Shown one piece after another: positions 37,377-49,805 of a stretch of DNA of 64,000 bases. Position numbers and translations under genes: made by a program. Below the pieces are notes generated by a model. The model made no database searches and was not told the origin of the DNA. It saw only the letters and a list, made by a program, of their open reading frames with translations. The stretch's first letter is position 1. Each line of letters opens with the position of its first letter. Source of the stretch: Roseovarius autotrophicus (GTDB lineage: Bacteria > Pseudomonadota > Alphaproteobacteria > Rhodobacterales > Rhodobacteraceae); NCBI RefSeq assembly GCF_018069895.1, contig NZ_JAGQDH010000003.1:227519-291518 (forward strand). The letters run 5' to 3'.

Positions 37377-38762
37377 GTGAGGCCCCCGTTGTTACGCATC
37401 CTCTGCGCCCTTCTGATTCTCGCCAGCCCGGCCCTGTCCGAGACGCGTGTACCCGGCTCGCAGGCGGAAATCGCTCTTGGTTTCGCCCCGGTGGTCAAGG
37501 CCACCGCCCCGGCGGTGGTCAACATCTACGCCAGCCGCGTCGTTGCCACCCGCGCCAGCCCTTTCCGCGGAGATCCGTTCTTCGAACGGTTCTTTCAGGA
37601 TTTCGGCACCGTGCGCCCACGGATTCAGAACTCGCTTGGGTCGGGCGTGATCCTGTCCGCAGACGGCATCGTTGTGTCGAACTATCACGTCGTGGGCGAG
37701 GCGACCGATATCCGCGTGGTGCTCAACGACCGGCGTGAATATGCCGCGCGCGTGCTTCTGGGCGATGAGGAGGCGGACCTGGCGATCCTTCAGGTGGAGG
37801 GCGCACCGGAGCTGCCCGCGCTGGAGTTGCGTGACAGCGACACGGTCGAGGTGGGCGAACTGGTGCTGGCCATCGGCAATCCGTTCGGCGTCGGCCAGAC
37901 CGTCAGCAGCGGCATCGTGTCGGGGCTGGCACGGTCGGGGGCGGCCATGAGCAATGCACCTGGCTATTTCATCCAGACCGATGCGCCGATCAATCCCGGT
38001 AATTCCGGCGGCGCGCTGGTCGATGTGAACGGGCGTCTGATCGGGATCAACACCGCCATTCTGTCGCGCACGGGTGGCTCGAACGGGATCGGCTTTGCCA
38101 TTCCCTCGGGGCTGGTGGCGCAATTCGTGGCGCAGGCACGCGACGGCAAGGCGGAGTTCGAGCGGCCCTGGGCGGGGTTGGGCGGCCAGCCGGTCACGCC
38201 CGATGTGGCCGAGGGGCTGGGGCTTGACCGGCCCGACGGCATCGTGATTTCGCAAGTCCATCCGCAAAGCGGTTTTCTGGGCGTGCTGCAACCCGGCGAC
38301 GTGGTCGCGGCGGTAGACGGCCAACCCGTGAACAGCCCCGCCGAGATGGTCTATCGTCTGTCGCTGGCGGGGGTTGGGGCCGAGGCCACGATCACCCGAC
38401 TGCGTGATGGCGCGGCTGAGGAGATCACCGCGGTCCTCATCGCCGCGCCGGATGAGCCGCCCCGCAACCGCATTGTCACGGGGGTGAGCGCGGCGCTGCC
38501 GGAGGTGATGCTTGCGACCATCAACCCGGTGCTGATCGAGACCTTTCGTCTGCCTCTTGGGGCCGAAGGGGCCATCGTCGAGGATCCGGGGCCCTATGGC
38601 GCGCGGGCGGGACTGCGGGCGGGGGATATCCTGCGCGCTGTCAATGGGATTGAGACGCGCAACAGCGCCGAGGCGGCGCAGGCGTTGGAGGAGGCCGGGC
38701 GCGGTCTTGTCCTTGACGTCCAGCGCCGCGGGCAGCGGGTGACGCTGCGGCTCAGGCGTTAG
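37377..38762 (+). CDS. Do-like serine protease (DegP/DegQ/HtrA family)
   Basis: A periplasmic quality-control protease. The product has a signal peptide (RPPLLRILCALLILASPALS), a trypsin-like domain with the full triad His104 (SNYHVVGE), Asp134 (EEADLAIL) and Ser210 (NPGNSGGAL), and two PDZ domains (around residues 250-340 and 370-460). The 461 residues are typical for DegQ-like forms. I prefer the GTG at 37377, which puts the signal peptide at the N-terminus; an ATG at 37335 would add 14 polar residues. rarA follows three bases after the stop. Confidence 0.93.
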   Translation: MRPPLLRILCALLILASPALSETRVPGSQAEIALGFAPVVKATAPAVVNIYASRVVATRASPFRGDPFFERFFQDFGTVRPRIQNSLGSGVILSADGIVVSNYHVVGEATDIRVVLNDRREYAARVLLGDEEADLAILQVEGAPELPALELRDSDTVEVGELVLAIGNPFGVGQTVSSGIVSGLARSGAAMSNAPGYFIQTDAPINPGNSGGALVDVNGRLIGINTAILSRTGGSNGIGFAIPSGLVAQFVAQARDGKAEFERPWAGLGGQPVTPDVAEGLGLDRPDGIVISQVHPQSGFLGVLQPGDVVAAVDGQPVNSPAEMVYRLSLAGVGAEATITRLRDGAAEEITAVLIAAPDEPPRNRIVTGVSAALPEVMLATINPVLIETFRLPLGAEGAIVEDPGPYGARAGLRAGDILRAVNGIETRNSAEAAQALEEAGRGLVLDVQRRGQRVTLRLRR

Positions 38763-38765
38763 GCG

Positions 38766-40073
38766 GTGGCGGATCTTTTCGACAGCGACGCCCCCGCGCC
38801 GCGCGCCAGCCCCCCGCGCCCGCTTGCCGACCGATTGCGCCCGCGCGTGCTGTCAGAGGTGATCGGGCAGGAGCAGGTGCTGGGGCCGGAGGCGCCGCTT
38901 GGTGTGATGCTGGCCTCGGGCAGTCTTGGCTCGCTTGTTCTCTGGGGGCCGCCGGGCGTGGGCAAGACCACCATCGCGCGGCTTCTGGCGGCGGAGACTG
39001 ACCTGCATTTCGTGCAGATCAGCGCGATTTTCACTGGCGTGCCCGAGTTGCGCCGCGTGTTCGAGGAGGCGCGGCACCGGCGCGACAACGGGCAGGGAAC
39101 GCTTTTGTTCGTCGATGAAATCCACCGCTTCAACAAGGCACAGCAGGACGGGTTCCTGCCGCATATGGAGGATGGCACGATCCTTCTGGTGGGGGCGACG
39201 ACGGAAAACCCGTCATTCGAGTTGAACGCGGCGCTTCTGAGCCGGGCGCAGGTGCTGGTTCTGGAGCGGCTCTCGCTTGCGGATCTGGAACGGCTGGCGC
39301 AGCGGGCCGAGCGTGAATTGGGCCGTGCGCTGCCGCTCGATGGCCCTGCGCGCGAGGCGCTGCTGGAGATGGCCGATGGCGACGGGCGCGCGCTTCTGAA
39401 CCTGATCGAGCAGGTGGCGGCCTGGCGCGTCGAGGGGCGGCTTGATACGGGCGCGCTCTCGGCGCGGCTGATGAAGCGGGCAGCGCAGTATGACAAATCG
39501 GGCGACGCGCATTACAACCTCATTTCAGCGCTGCACAAATCGGTGCGTGGCTCGGACCCGGATGCGGCGCTCTACTGGCTGGCGCGGATGCTGACGGGGG
39601 GCGAGGATCCGCGTTACCTTGCCCGCCGGATCACGCGTATGGCGATCGAGGATATCGGACTTGCCGATCCGCAGGCGCAGTCGGTGTGCCTGCACGCCTG
39701 GGAAGCCTACGAGCGGTTGGGCAGCCCCGAGGGGGAGTTGGCGCTTGGGCAGGCGGTGATCTATCTCGCGCTCGCGCCCAAGTCGAACGCGGGCTATGCG
39801 GGTTTCAAGGCGGCGCTGCGCGAGGCGAAACGCACGGGAAGCGAGCCGCCGCCCAAGCATATCCTGAACGCCCCCACAAAGCTCATGAAGGAACAGGGCT
39901 ATGGTGCGGGCTATGCCTACGACCACGATGAGGAAGACGGGTTTTCGGGGCAGAATTATTTTCCCGAGGGCATGAAGCGGCCCGTTCTCTATGCTCCGCC
40001 CGAGCGCGGGTTCGAGCGAGAATTGAAGAAACGGCTGGAATATTTCGCGAAGTTACGCAGCCGCAAGGGTTGA
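38766..40073 (+). CDS. rarA: Replication-associated recombination protein A (RarA/MgsA)
   Basis: An AAA+ ATPase related to clamp-loader subunits that acts at stalled replication forks. The 435-residue protein has LADRLRPRVLSEVIGQEQVL, Walker A GPPGVGKTTIARLLA, Walker B LLFVDEIHRFNKAQQD, sensor GATTENPSFELNAALLSR, and the tetramerisation/C-terminal part HYNLISALHKSVRGSDPDAA with KHILNAPTKLMKEQGYG. The start is GTG 38766 (MADLFDSD), three bases after the protease gene stop, so the two are co-transcribed. Confidence 0.96.
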   Translation: MADLFDSDAPAPRASPPRPLADRLRPRVLSEVIGQEQVLGPEAPLGVMLASGSLGSLVLWGPPGVGKTTIARLLAAETDLHFVQISAIFTGVPELRRVFEEARHRRDNGQGTLLFVDEIHRFNKAQQDGFLPHMEDGTILLVGATTENPSFELNAALLSRAQVLVLERLSLADLERLAQRAERELGRALPLDGPAREALLEMADGDGRALLNLIEQVAAWRVEGRLDTGALSARLMKRAAQYDKSGDAHYNLISALHKSVRGSDPDAALYWLARMLTGGEDPRYLARRITRMAIEDIGLADPQAQSVCLHAWEAYERLGSPEGELALGQAVIYLALAPKSNAGYAGFKAALREAKRTGSEPPPKHILNAPTKLMKEQGYGAGYAYDHDEEDGFSGQNYFPEGMKRPVLYAPPERGFERELKKRLEYFAKLRSRKG

Positions 40074-40133
40074 GCGGATCGCCGGGATTTCGGCTCCATG
40101 TCGCTTTTGAACGTGGCGTTTGGCGTAAAAAAC

Positions 40134-40147
40134 CTTGTGATCAAGGG
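40134..40147. promoter_or_regulatory. Palindrome in the leader region of the peptide ABC operon
   Basis: CCTTG-TGAT-CAAGG (40134-40147) lies 142 bases before the substrate-binding protein gene, in a 216-base gap that is more AT-rich than its surroundings. It could be an operator. I cannot assign a promoter with confidence. Confidence 0.35.
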
Positions 40148-40289
40148 TGGCAACGCGGGAAATTTCGTGTTTTGATAAAGGCATGTCGTTTTTGAGCATC
40201 CAGACAGGACGCCTGACCAGGAAGCTGAAATCCAAGGCCGCGCTTGCGCGCCTTGCAACGACGGATAAACCACAAAACAGGGAAAACTC

Positions 40290-41900
40290 ATGACCAGGAA
40301 AACCGACCAGATGCTGATGGACAAGCTGGCGATGGCGGCCCGGACGGGCAGCATCTCGCGGCGCTCGTTCATGCATTACGCCGCCGTGGCGGGGGTGACC
40401 GCCTCGACCGCCACCGGGCTGTGGAGCAAATCCGCCGCCGCCAACCCCACCCGCGGAGGAACGTTCCGCTGGGGTGTGCATGACGGCAACACCTCTGACT
40501 CCCATGATCCGGGCACCTATGTGACCCGGCAGATGATCTATCTGGCGCACACTCATCGCAGCTATCTGACGATGATCACGCCGGAAAACACGCTTGGCCC
40601 CGATCTGGCAACCGGCTGGGAGGCCAGCCCCGACGCCGCCGAGTGGACCTTTTCGCTCAACGAGAACGCCACGTTCCATAGCGGCAAGAAATGCACCGCG
40701 CAGGATGTGGTGGACAGCCTCAACTATCACCGCGGCGACGACAGCACCTCGGCGGCCAAGGCGCTTCTGAGCGATGTGACGGATATTCGCGCTGATGGCG
40801 ATTACACCGTCATTATAACGCTCTCCCGCGGCAATGCCGATCTGCCCTGGCTGATGACCGACTATCACTTCGCGATCTGCCCCTCCAATGGCGATGGCAC
40901 GATCGACTGGCGCTCGGGTGATGGCACGGGGCCTTACAAGATCGAAACGGGCAGCTTTGGCATCCAGTGGGAACTGAGCCGCCACGACGGCTGGCATGGC
41001 GAGGGGGCGTGGTTCGACCACGTCAACATGATCGTGCTCAACGACCCCAACGCGCGGCAGACCGCGCTTGTCACGGGCGATGTGGATGCGGTCTCGCTCA
41101 TTGAGCTCAAGACCATGGCGCTGTTGCAGCGCAACCCGGACATCAACGTGGAAAACGTCCCTTCGGGCGGCGCGATCACCATGCCGATGTTCTGCGATAC
41201 GGCGCCGTTCGACGATGTGCGCGTGCGCACCGCGCTCAAGCTGGCGATGGACCGTGACGAGATCATCGAGAAGATCGCGTTCGGTGCGGCCACCAAGGGC
41301 AACGATTTCCACCTTTCGCCGGTGCAGCCCTACTGGCCCGACGACATCCCGCAGCGCGACTATGACCCGGATCAGGCAAAATCGCTGCTGAAGGAGGCCG
41401 GTCACAACGGGCTTTCGGTCAACATGTCGGTGGCCGAGACCATTTATGCCGGCGCGGTGGACATGTGCGTGCTTTATGCCGAGCAGGCCAAGGCGGCGGG
41501 CATCAACATCAACGTCGTGCGCGAGCCGAATGATGGCTACTATTCCGATGTCTGGCTGAAAAAGCCGTTCTCGGCCGTATCCTGGGGCGCACGTCCAACA
41601 CCGGACGTGATGTTCACGTTGGCCTACAAGGACGATGCCGCCTGGAACGAAAGCCGCTGGCAGAACCCGCGCTTCAACGAGCTGCTGCTTCAGGCCAAGG
41701 CGGAGCTTGACGACAATCTGCGCGGCGAGATGTATCGCGAGATGTGCCTGCTCATGCGCGATGACGGGGGCACCTTGCTGCCGTTCTTCAACAACTGGGT
41801 CTATGCGCGCGGCAAAGGCGTCGAGCGCGCCGAAAATATCGCCGCAAGCTGGGAATGCGACGGCGCTCGCGCCGCGAGCCGCTGGTGGTTCTCGGCCTGA
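40290..41900 (+). CDS. Peptide/dipeptide ABC transporter substrate-binding protein
   Basis: The periplasmic receptor (SBP family 5) of an oligopeptide-type importer. The 536-residue precursor carries a twin-arginine signal: SRRSFMHYAAVAGVTAST at residues 23-40, cleaved near AAA. The mature protein shows GGTFRWGVHD, LATGWEASPDAAEWTFSLNE, TFHSGKKCTAQDVVDS, DDVRVRTALKLAMDRDEII and WQNPRFNELLLQA. Tat export suggests folding before transport. The ligand is unknown. The gene leads an operon with two permeases and a double ATPase; a strong hairpin after its stop suggests higher expression of this gene than of the rest. Confidence 0.95.
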   Translation: MTRKTDQMLMDKLAMAARTGSISRRSFMHYAAVAGVTASTATGLWSKSAAANPTRGGTFRWGVHDGNTSDSHDPGTYVTRQMIYLAHTHRSYLTMITPENTLGPDLATGWEASPDAAEWTFSLNENATFHSGKKCTAQDVVDSLNYHRGDDSTSAAKALLSDVTDIRADGDYTVIITLSRGNADLPWLMTDYHFAICPSNGDGTIDWRSGDGTGPYKIETGSFGIQWELSRHDGWHGEGAWFDHVNMIVLNDPNARQTALVTGDVDAVSLIELKTMALLQRNPDINVENVPSGGAITMPMFCDTAPFDDVRVRTALKLAMDRDEIIEKIAFGAATKGNDFHLSPVQPYWPDDIPQRDYDPDQAKSLLKEAGHNGLSVNMSVAETIYAGAVDMCVLYAEQAKAAGININVVREPNDGYYSDVWLKKPFSAVSWGARPTPDVMFTLAYKDDAAWNESRWQNPRFNELLLQAKAELDDNLRGEMYREMCLLMRDDGGTLLPFFNNWVYARGKGVERAENIAASWECDGARAASRWWFSA

Positions 41901-41921
41901 TCGCGGCCCATTGAGACGGGC

Positions 41922-41944
41922 CCGGCCCCCGCTGCGGGGGCCGG
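41922..41944 (+). promoter_or_regulatory. Stabilising hairpin after the substrate-binding protein gene
   Basis: CCGGCCCCC (41922-41930) pairs with GGGGGCCGG (41936-41944): a perfect 9-bp GC stem with a 5-base loop and no U tract. Such elements after ABC binding-protein genes protect the upstream message and lower expression downstream. Confidence 0.7.
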
Positions 41945-42062
41945 TGCTCACTTTGGCGGGAAAGCCGGGAAAAAACGGCACCGCCCACGAAAAAAGCCGT
42001 TACGCTGAGGGCAGGGAGTCTGTGCAGCGGCGCGGGAACACAAGAAACAACAGGAGGGAAAG

Positions 42063-43019
42063 ATGGGGGACATCCTTGGGCTTGTGGCCAAGCGGCTCGG
42101 TCTGGGACTGGTCATTCTTCTGATCATTTCCGTGATCATCTTCTTCATGGTCGAGCTTTTGCCCGGTGACATCGCGCAGGCGGTGCTGGGGCAGGGGGCG
42201 ACGCCCGAGAACCTTGCCGCGTTGCGCAGGGAGATGGGCCTCGATCAACCGGCCATCGTGCGCTACCTGACATGGCTCAAGGGCGCGGTGATGCTCGATT
42301 TCGGCAATTCCATCGTCACCGGCGCGAGCGTGTCCCAGACTATCGGCACCCGCTTTGCCAATACGCTTTTCCTTGCCGCCTACGCCGCGGCCATCGCGGT
42401 GCCGGTCTCGATCATCCTCGGGGTTCTGGTGGCGCTGGCGCGCAACTCGATCTTCGATCGGGTGGCGAATGTGGTCACGCTCACCTCGATCTCCAGCCCG
42501 GAATTCTTCCTCGGCTACATCCTGATTCTCTATCTGGCGGTCAAGACCGGCATGTTCCCGGCGATCGCCAGCCTGCGCGAGGGCATGGATTTCGGTGAAC
42601 TGCTTTACCGGACCTTCCTGCCGGCGCTGACGCTGGTGCTGGTGGTCACGGCGCATATGATGCGGATGACGCGCGCGACGATCATCAACCTTCTGGCCTC
42701 TCCCTATATCGAGATGGCACGGCTGAAGGGCACGCCGCCCTGGAAGGTGATCGTCAAGCACGCGCTGCCCAATGCCTGGGCGCCGATCATCAACGTGGTC
42801 GCGCTCAATCTGGCCTATCTCATCACCGGCGTGGTGCTGGTAGAGGTGGTGTTCGTCTATCCGGGCATCGGACAGGCGCTGGTGGATGCGGTCAGCAAAC
42901 GCGATTTCCCGGTGGTTCAGGCCGCTTGCCTGATCTTCGCGGCGACGTTCATCCTGCTCAACCTCGCGGCGGATGTGGGGGCGATCCTCACCAATCCGCG
43001 TCTGCGGCATCCGAAATAA
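42063..43019 (+). CDS. Peptide ABC transporter permease (DppB type)
   Basis: The first inner-membrane permease of the importer. The 318-residue protein has about six membrane helices, beginning LGLVILLIISVIIFFMVELL. It carries the DppB-type LLPGDIAQAVLGQGATPENL (two parts) and the cytoplasmic EAA-like loop YIEMARLKGTPPWKVIVKHALPNAW in sections, which docks on the ATPase. The start at 42063 follows GGAGGGAAAG. The second permease starts 14 bases downstream. Confidence 0.95.
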   Translation: MGDILGLVAKRLGLGLVILLIISVIIFFMVELLPGDIAQAVLGQGATPENLAALRREMGLDQPAIVRYLTWLKGAVMLDFGNSIVTGASVSQTIGTRFANTLFLAAYAAAIAVPVSIILGVLVALARNSIFDRVANVVTLTSISSPEFFLGYILILYLAVKTGMFPAIASLREGMDFGELLYRTFLPALTLVLVVTAHMMRMTRATIINLLASPYIEMARLKGTPPWKVIVKHALPNAWAPIINVVALNLAYLITGVVLVEVVFVYPGIGQALVDAVSKRDFPVVQAACLIFAATFILLNLAADVGAILTNPRLRHPK

Positions 43020-43032
43020 GGGGGGCAGGGAC

Positions 43033-44271
43033 ATGAGCGTTTTCGTTATCCTCTACTACACGCTGCTTCTGGGCGCGTCCTGCCTGGCCGCCTGGTTCAA
43101 CAAGCGGTCGGCGTTTTTGCTGATCTTCTCGCTAACACTTGTTTCCTTCGTGCTGGGGATCGTGGGCGGGGTTGCAGCGCTGCGCTTCGTGGCCATCTCG
43201 GCAGGGCTTCTGGCGCTGGCGGCGATGGTCGCCTATGCCTTCCGCGAGTTCCTGATCGCGATTGCCTCGCACAACATGGCCAAGGAATTGCGCACAGCGC
43301 CGCTGACAGCGGCCTTTGGGATGTTCGTGATCTTCACCTATGCGATCGCGGGCATCTTTGCGCCCTGGATCGCGCCCTTTGGCGAGGCGCAGGTGATTTC
43401 CTCGGCCTTCGCGCCGGCGGATGAGACCATGCTGCTGGGCGCCGACCAGCTTGGCCGCGACATGTTCAGCCGGATGATCTATGGCGCACGCAACACCGTG
43501 GCGCTGGCGCTGGCGGGGACGGTGCTGGCCTTCGTGCTGGGTGCGATGGCGGGGCTTCTGGCGGCGACGACGGGAGGGATCTTCGATCAGTTCCTCGGGC
43601 GCATGTCGGATGTGATCATGTCGATCCCGTCCTTGATCTTCGCGCTGCTGATGCTGTCGATCTTTGGCGGGGAGTTGGCCAATGACACCACAAGTTTCTG
43701 GCTGCTGAGCGGGTTCGCGGTGCTGGTGGGGCTTCTTTTCGTCACGGCGGTCGCCGAGGGCAATGTCCTGTCCTGGGTGATCGGGCTTGCGATCATGGCC
43801 GGGGCGGCGATCGCCTTTGCCGGGGGGTTCCTTGTGATCTTCAACCCGTCCGAGATCATCCTCATCCTCGTGGTCGCGGTGATCTACAGCCCGCGCGTGT
43901 TCCGGCTGACGCGTGCGGTTGCGGGCAACGTGGTGGTGATGGATTATATCGAGGCGGCCAAGCTGCGCGGTGAGCGGCGTTGGTATCTCATCCGCCGCGA
44001 GATCCTGCCCAACTCGGCCGCGCCGCTGGTGGCCGAATTCGGGCTGGAATTCTGCTTTGTCTTCCTGCTTATCGCGGGCCTGTCGTTCCTCGGCCTCGGA
44101 ATTCAGCCGCCCACGGCGGATTGGGGGTCGATGGTGCGCGAGAACGCGACGCTGATTTCGTTCGGTGAACTGACCCCGCTCATCCCGGCGGCGGCCATCG
44201 CGCTTTTGACGGTGGCGGTCAACTTCGTGGTGGACTGGATGCTCTACCGCTCCTCCGGCCTGAAGGTGTGA
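43033..44271 (+). CDS. Peptide ABC transporter permease (DppC type, with N-terminal membrane extension)
   Basis: The second permease. The C-terminal 300 residues are DppC-like: HNMAKELRTAPLTAAFGMFV, LLGADQLGRDMFSRMIYGARNT in parts, ADWGSMVRENATLIS, and the EAA loop YIEAAKLRGERRWYLIRREI. At 412 residues it is about 100 longer than usual: two or three extra hydrophobic helices precede the standard N-terminus (residues 1-75), and a further hydrophobic insert of about 45 residues (centred on residues 220-265) splits the permease core. The ATPase gene follows after four bases. Confidence 0.92.
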   Translation: MSVFVILYYTLLLGASCLAAWFNKRSAFLLIFSLTLVSFVLGIVGGVAALRFVAISAGLLALAAMVAYAFREFLIAIASHNMAKELRTAPLTAAFGMFVIFTYAIAGIFAPWIAPFGEAQVISSAFAPADETMLLGADQLGRDMFSRMIYGARNTVALALAGTVLAFVLGAMAGLLAATTGGIFDQFLGRMSDVIMSIPSLIFALLMLSIFGGELANDTTSFWLLSGFAVLVGLLFVTAVAEGNVLSWVIGLAIMAGAAIAFAGGFLVIFNPSEIILILVVAVIYSPRVFRLTRAVAGNVVVMDYIEAAKLRGERRWYLIRREILPNSAAPLVAEFGLEFCFVFLLIAGLSFLGLGIQPPTADWGSMVRENATLISFGELTPLIPAAAIALLTVAVNFVVDWMLYRSSGLKV

Positions 44272-44275
44272 ACCC

Positions 44276-45967
44276 ATGACAAAGAAGAAAGACGTTCTGC
44301 TGAAAATCCGCGATCTCAGGATCGAGGGCTATTCCGACGAGACCTGGGTGCCGATCATCAAGGGGGTGGACCTCACGTTGCATCGGGGCGAGGTGATGGG
44401 CCTCATTGGCGAATCGGGTGCGGGCAAATCGACCATCGGCGCGGCGGCCATGGGCTATGCCCGCGACGGCACGCGCATTTCCAGCGGCTCGATCGAGTTC
44501 GACGGCATGGAACTGACCACCGCGTCGGAGGCCGACAGGCGCGCGCTGCGCGGTTCGCGCATCGCCTATGTGGCGCAGTCGGCGGCGGCCTCGTTCAATC
44601 CGGCGCACAAGATCATCGACCAGCATACCGAGGCGCCGCTGCAATACCGGTTGAAGAAGCGGCTTGAAGCACAGGAGGACGCGGTCGAGCTTTACCGGCG
44701 GCTGCGCCTGCCCAACCCCGAGGAAATCGGCTTTCGCTATCCGCACCAGGTTTCGGGCGGGCAGTTGCAGCGGGCGATGACGGCTATGGCGATGTCGTGT
44801 CGTCCTGATCTCATCATCTTCGACGAGCCGACGACCGCGCTCGACGTGACCACGCAGATCGAGGTTCTGGCCGCGATTCGCGACATTGTCGATCAGTTCA
44901 ACACCGCCGCGATCTACATCACCCATGACCTTGCCGTGGTGGCGCAGATGGCCGATACGATCAAGGTGCTGCTCAAGGGCGAGGAGGTGGAGGAGGCCCC
45001 CACCAAGGAGATGCTCGACAATCCGCAGGAGGATTACACCAAGTCGCTCTGGGCCGTCCGCAGCTTTCAACGACCGCAGAAAGCGCGGCCCGAGGGCGCG
45101 GTGCCGCTCATCTCGGTCCGGCATGTCGATGCCGCCTATACGCGCGGTGAAAAGATACTCGACGATGTGAGTTTCGATATCCACGAAGGCATGACCGTGG
45201 CCGTGGTGGGCGAATCCGGTTCGGGCAAATCCACGACGGCGCGGGTGATCACCGGCCTCTTGCCGCCGATGAAGGGCGAGGTTCGGTTCAAGGGGGAACC
45301 CTTCCCGCCAAGCTACAAGGACCGCACCAAGGACCAGTTGCGCCAGTGCCAGATGATCTATCAGATGGCTGATACCGCGCTCAATCCCAAGCTGCGGATA
45401 TCAGAGCTGATCGGCCGACCGGCACAGTTCTATGGGGGCTTGAAAGGCGTGGCGCTCAAGAACCGGGTGGACGCGCTCCTCGACATGATCGAGCTTGAGC
45501 CGTCGCAATATTACAACCGCTATCCGACCGAGCTATCGGGCGGGCAGAAACAGCGGATCGGCATTGCCCGCGCGCTTGCCGCCGAACCCAGCTTCATCAT
45601 CTGCGACGAGGTGACATCGGCGCTCGATCAGCTTGTGGCCGAGGGCATCCTGCGGCTGCTCGACCGGCTGCAGAAGGACTTGAACCTCGCCTATATGTTC
45701 ATCACGCACGATCTGGCGACGGTGCGCTCCATCGCCGATGAGGTGGTGGTGATGCAGCATGGCAGGGTGGTCGAACAGGGGCCAAAGAACGAGATGTTCA
45801 CGCCGCCCCACCATCCTTATACAGACCTTCTGCTGAGTTCGGTGCCGGAGATGGATCCAAACTGGCTCACCACCCTTCTGGAAGAACGCGGTGTGGACAA
45901 TGTGGGCGATGCCGCCTCGGCGCGGATCGCCCATGATGATCCCAAGGTGACGGGGGCGGGCGTGTAA
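44276..45967 (+). CDS. Peptide ABC transporter ATP-binding protein (DppD-DppF fusion)
   Basis: Both nucleotide-binding domains in one 563-residue chain. Domain 1 has Walker A GESGAGKST near residue 43, signature VSGGQLQRAM, and Walker B LIIFDEPTTALD. Domain 2 has GESGSGKST near residue 318, LSGGQKQRIG and FIICDEVTSALD, in which the catalytic Glu is kept and Pro is replaced by Val. Each domain ends with the oligopeptide-transporter C-terminal extension (HHPYTDLLLSSVPE in domain 2). It completes the operon; energy for the two permeases comes from this protein alone. Confidence 0.95.
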   Translation: MTKKKDVLLKIRDLRIEGYSDETWVPIIKGVDLTLHRGEVMGLIGESGAGKSTIGAAAMGYARDGTRISSGSIEFDGMELTTASEADRRALRGSRIAYVAQSAAASFNPAHKIIDQHTEAPLQYRLKKRLEAQEDAVELYRRLRLPNPEEIGFRYPHQVSGGQLQRAMTAMAMSCRPDLIIFDEPTTALDVTTQIEVLAAIRDIVDQFNTAAIYITHDLAVVAQMADTIKVLLKGEEVEEAPTKEMLDNPQEDYTKSLWAVRSFQRPQKARPEGAVPLISVRHVDAAYTRGEKILDDVSFDIHEGMTVAVVGESGSGKSTTARVITGLLPPMKGEVRFKGEPFPPSYKDRTKDQLRQCQMIYQMADTALNPKLRISELIGRPAQFYGGLKGVALKNRVDALLDMIELEPSQYYNRYPTELSGGQKQRIGIARALAAEPSFIICDEVTSALDQLVAEGILRLLDRLQKDLNLAYMFITHDLATVRSIADEVVVMQHGRVVEQGPKNEMFTPPHHPYTDLLLSSVPEMDPNWLTTLLEERGVDNVGDAASARIAHDDPKVTGAGV

Positions 45968-45980
45968 CCCGCGGGCGCCC

Positions 45981-46100
45981 TCAGAGGATTGCCATCGCGG
46001 AAAGCACGAAGGTGGCGATGATCGCCGCATAGACGATCACCACGGCCTGCCAGGATGCCGAATGCATGCGCAGTTCGCGGTTCAGTTCGTCGCGGGTCAT
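45981..46100 (-). CDS. 39-residue single-helix membrane protein
   Basis: A short gene on the opposite strand, just past the ABC operon. It starts at 46100 with AAGGAGG seven bases upstream and ends at a TGA at 45983-45981. The product has a charged N-terminus (MTRDELNRELRMHSASW) and one hydrophobic helix (QAVVIVYAAIIATFVLSAMA) reaching the C-terminus. The charge pattern places the N-terminus in the cytoplasm. No family is recognised. Support comes from the strong ribosome-binding site, the clean N-in membrane topology, and its position alone between two converging units. Confidence 0.6.
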   Translation of the reverse strand: MTRDELNRELRMHSASWQAVVIVYAAIIATFVLSAMAIL

Positions 46101-46172
46101 GTCGTGCCTCCTTGCCTGATGGGTCAAGCCGATCCTTCCCGCCACATAATCGATTTATTTGGCCGCGCAATG

Positions 46173-46204
46173 GCCGAAAACGCCTTTATTCATGCGTTTT
46201 CGGC
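46173..46204. repeat. 11-bp perfect inverted repeat between carB and the 39-residue gene
   Basis: GCCGAAAACGC (46173-46183) and GCGTTTTCGGC (46194-46204) flank a 10-base AT-rich loop. It lies about 115 bases past the carB stop and 73 bases before the 39-residue gene, both on the minus strand. It may terminate carB messages, or serve as an operator or processed leader for the small gene. No U tract follows the minus-strand stem. Confidence 0.6.
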
Positions 46205-46318
46205 ATGGTGCTGCGGCGCGGCGTGCATGGCGTACAAAAACGGAATTTCAGCGACCGAAAGCGACGTCGCGCGCCCGCCATCCTCGGTCCTGTCGCGGGG
46301 ATGGCGGGGAGGGGGTGA

Positions 46319-49618
<3,300 letters not shown>

Positions 49619-49805
49619 GTCGGTCCCCTGACGTCTGGCAGCCGGCGCCGACCAGAGGGGCCGCGCGCCCAAATTCTCGCGGGTTATAGCGGTCACCCGG
49701 CGGGGCGCAAGGGTGATCGCAAATCCGCGACGATGCGGCGTTTTTCGGGGTGCGGAGGCGTCGTGAGGGCTCTACATGTGCCTCGGTCACGCCATGGGAG
49801 ACAGA

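Noticed and set aside
40053..41981. Long minus-strand open frame over the substrate-binding protein gene
   Set aside because: Composition is shadow-like and the plus-strand gene is unambiguous. The part right of the gene (about 40080-40225) reads smoothly but matches nothing and has no start signal.
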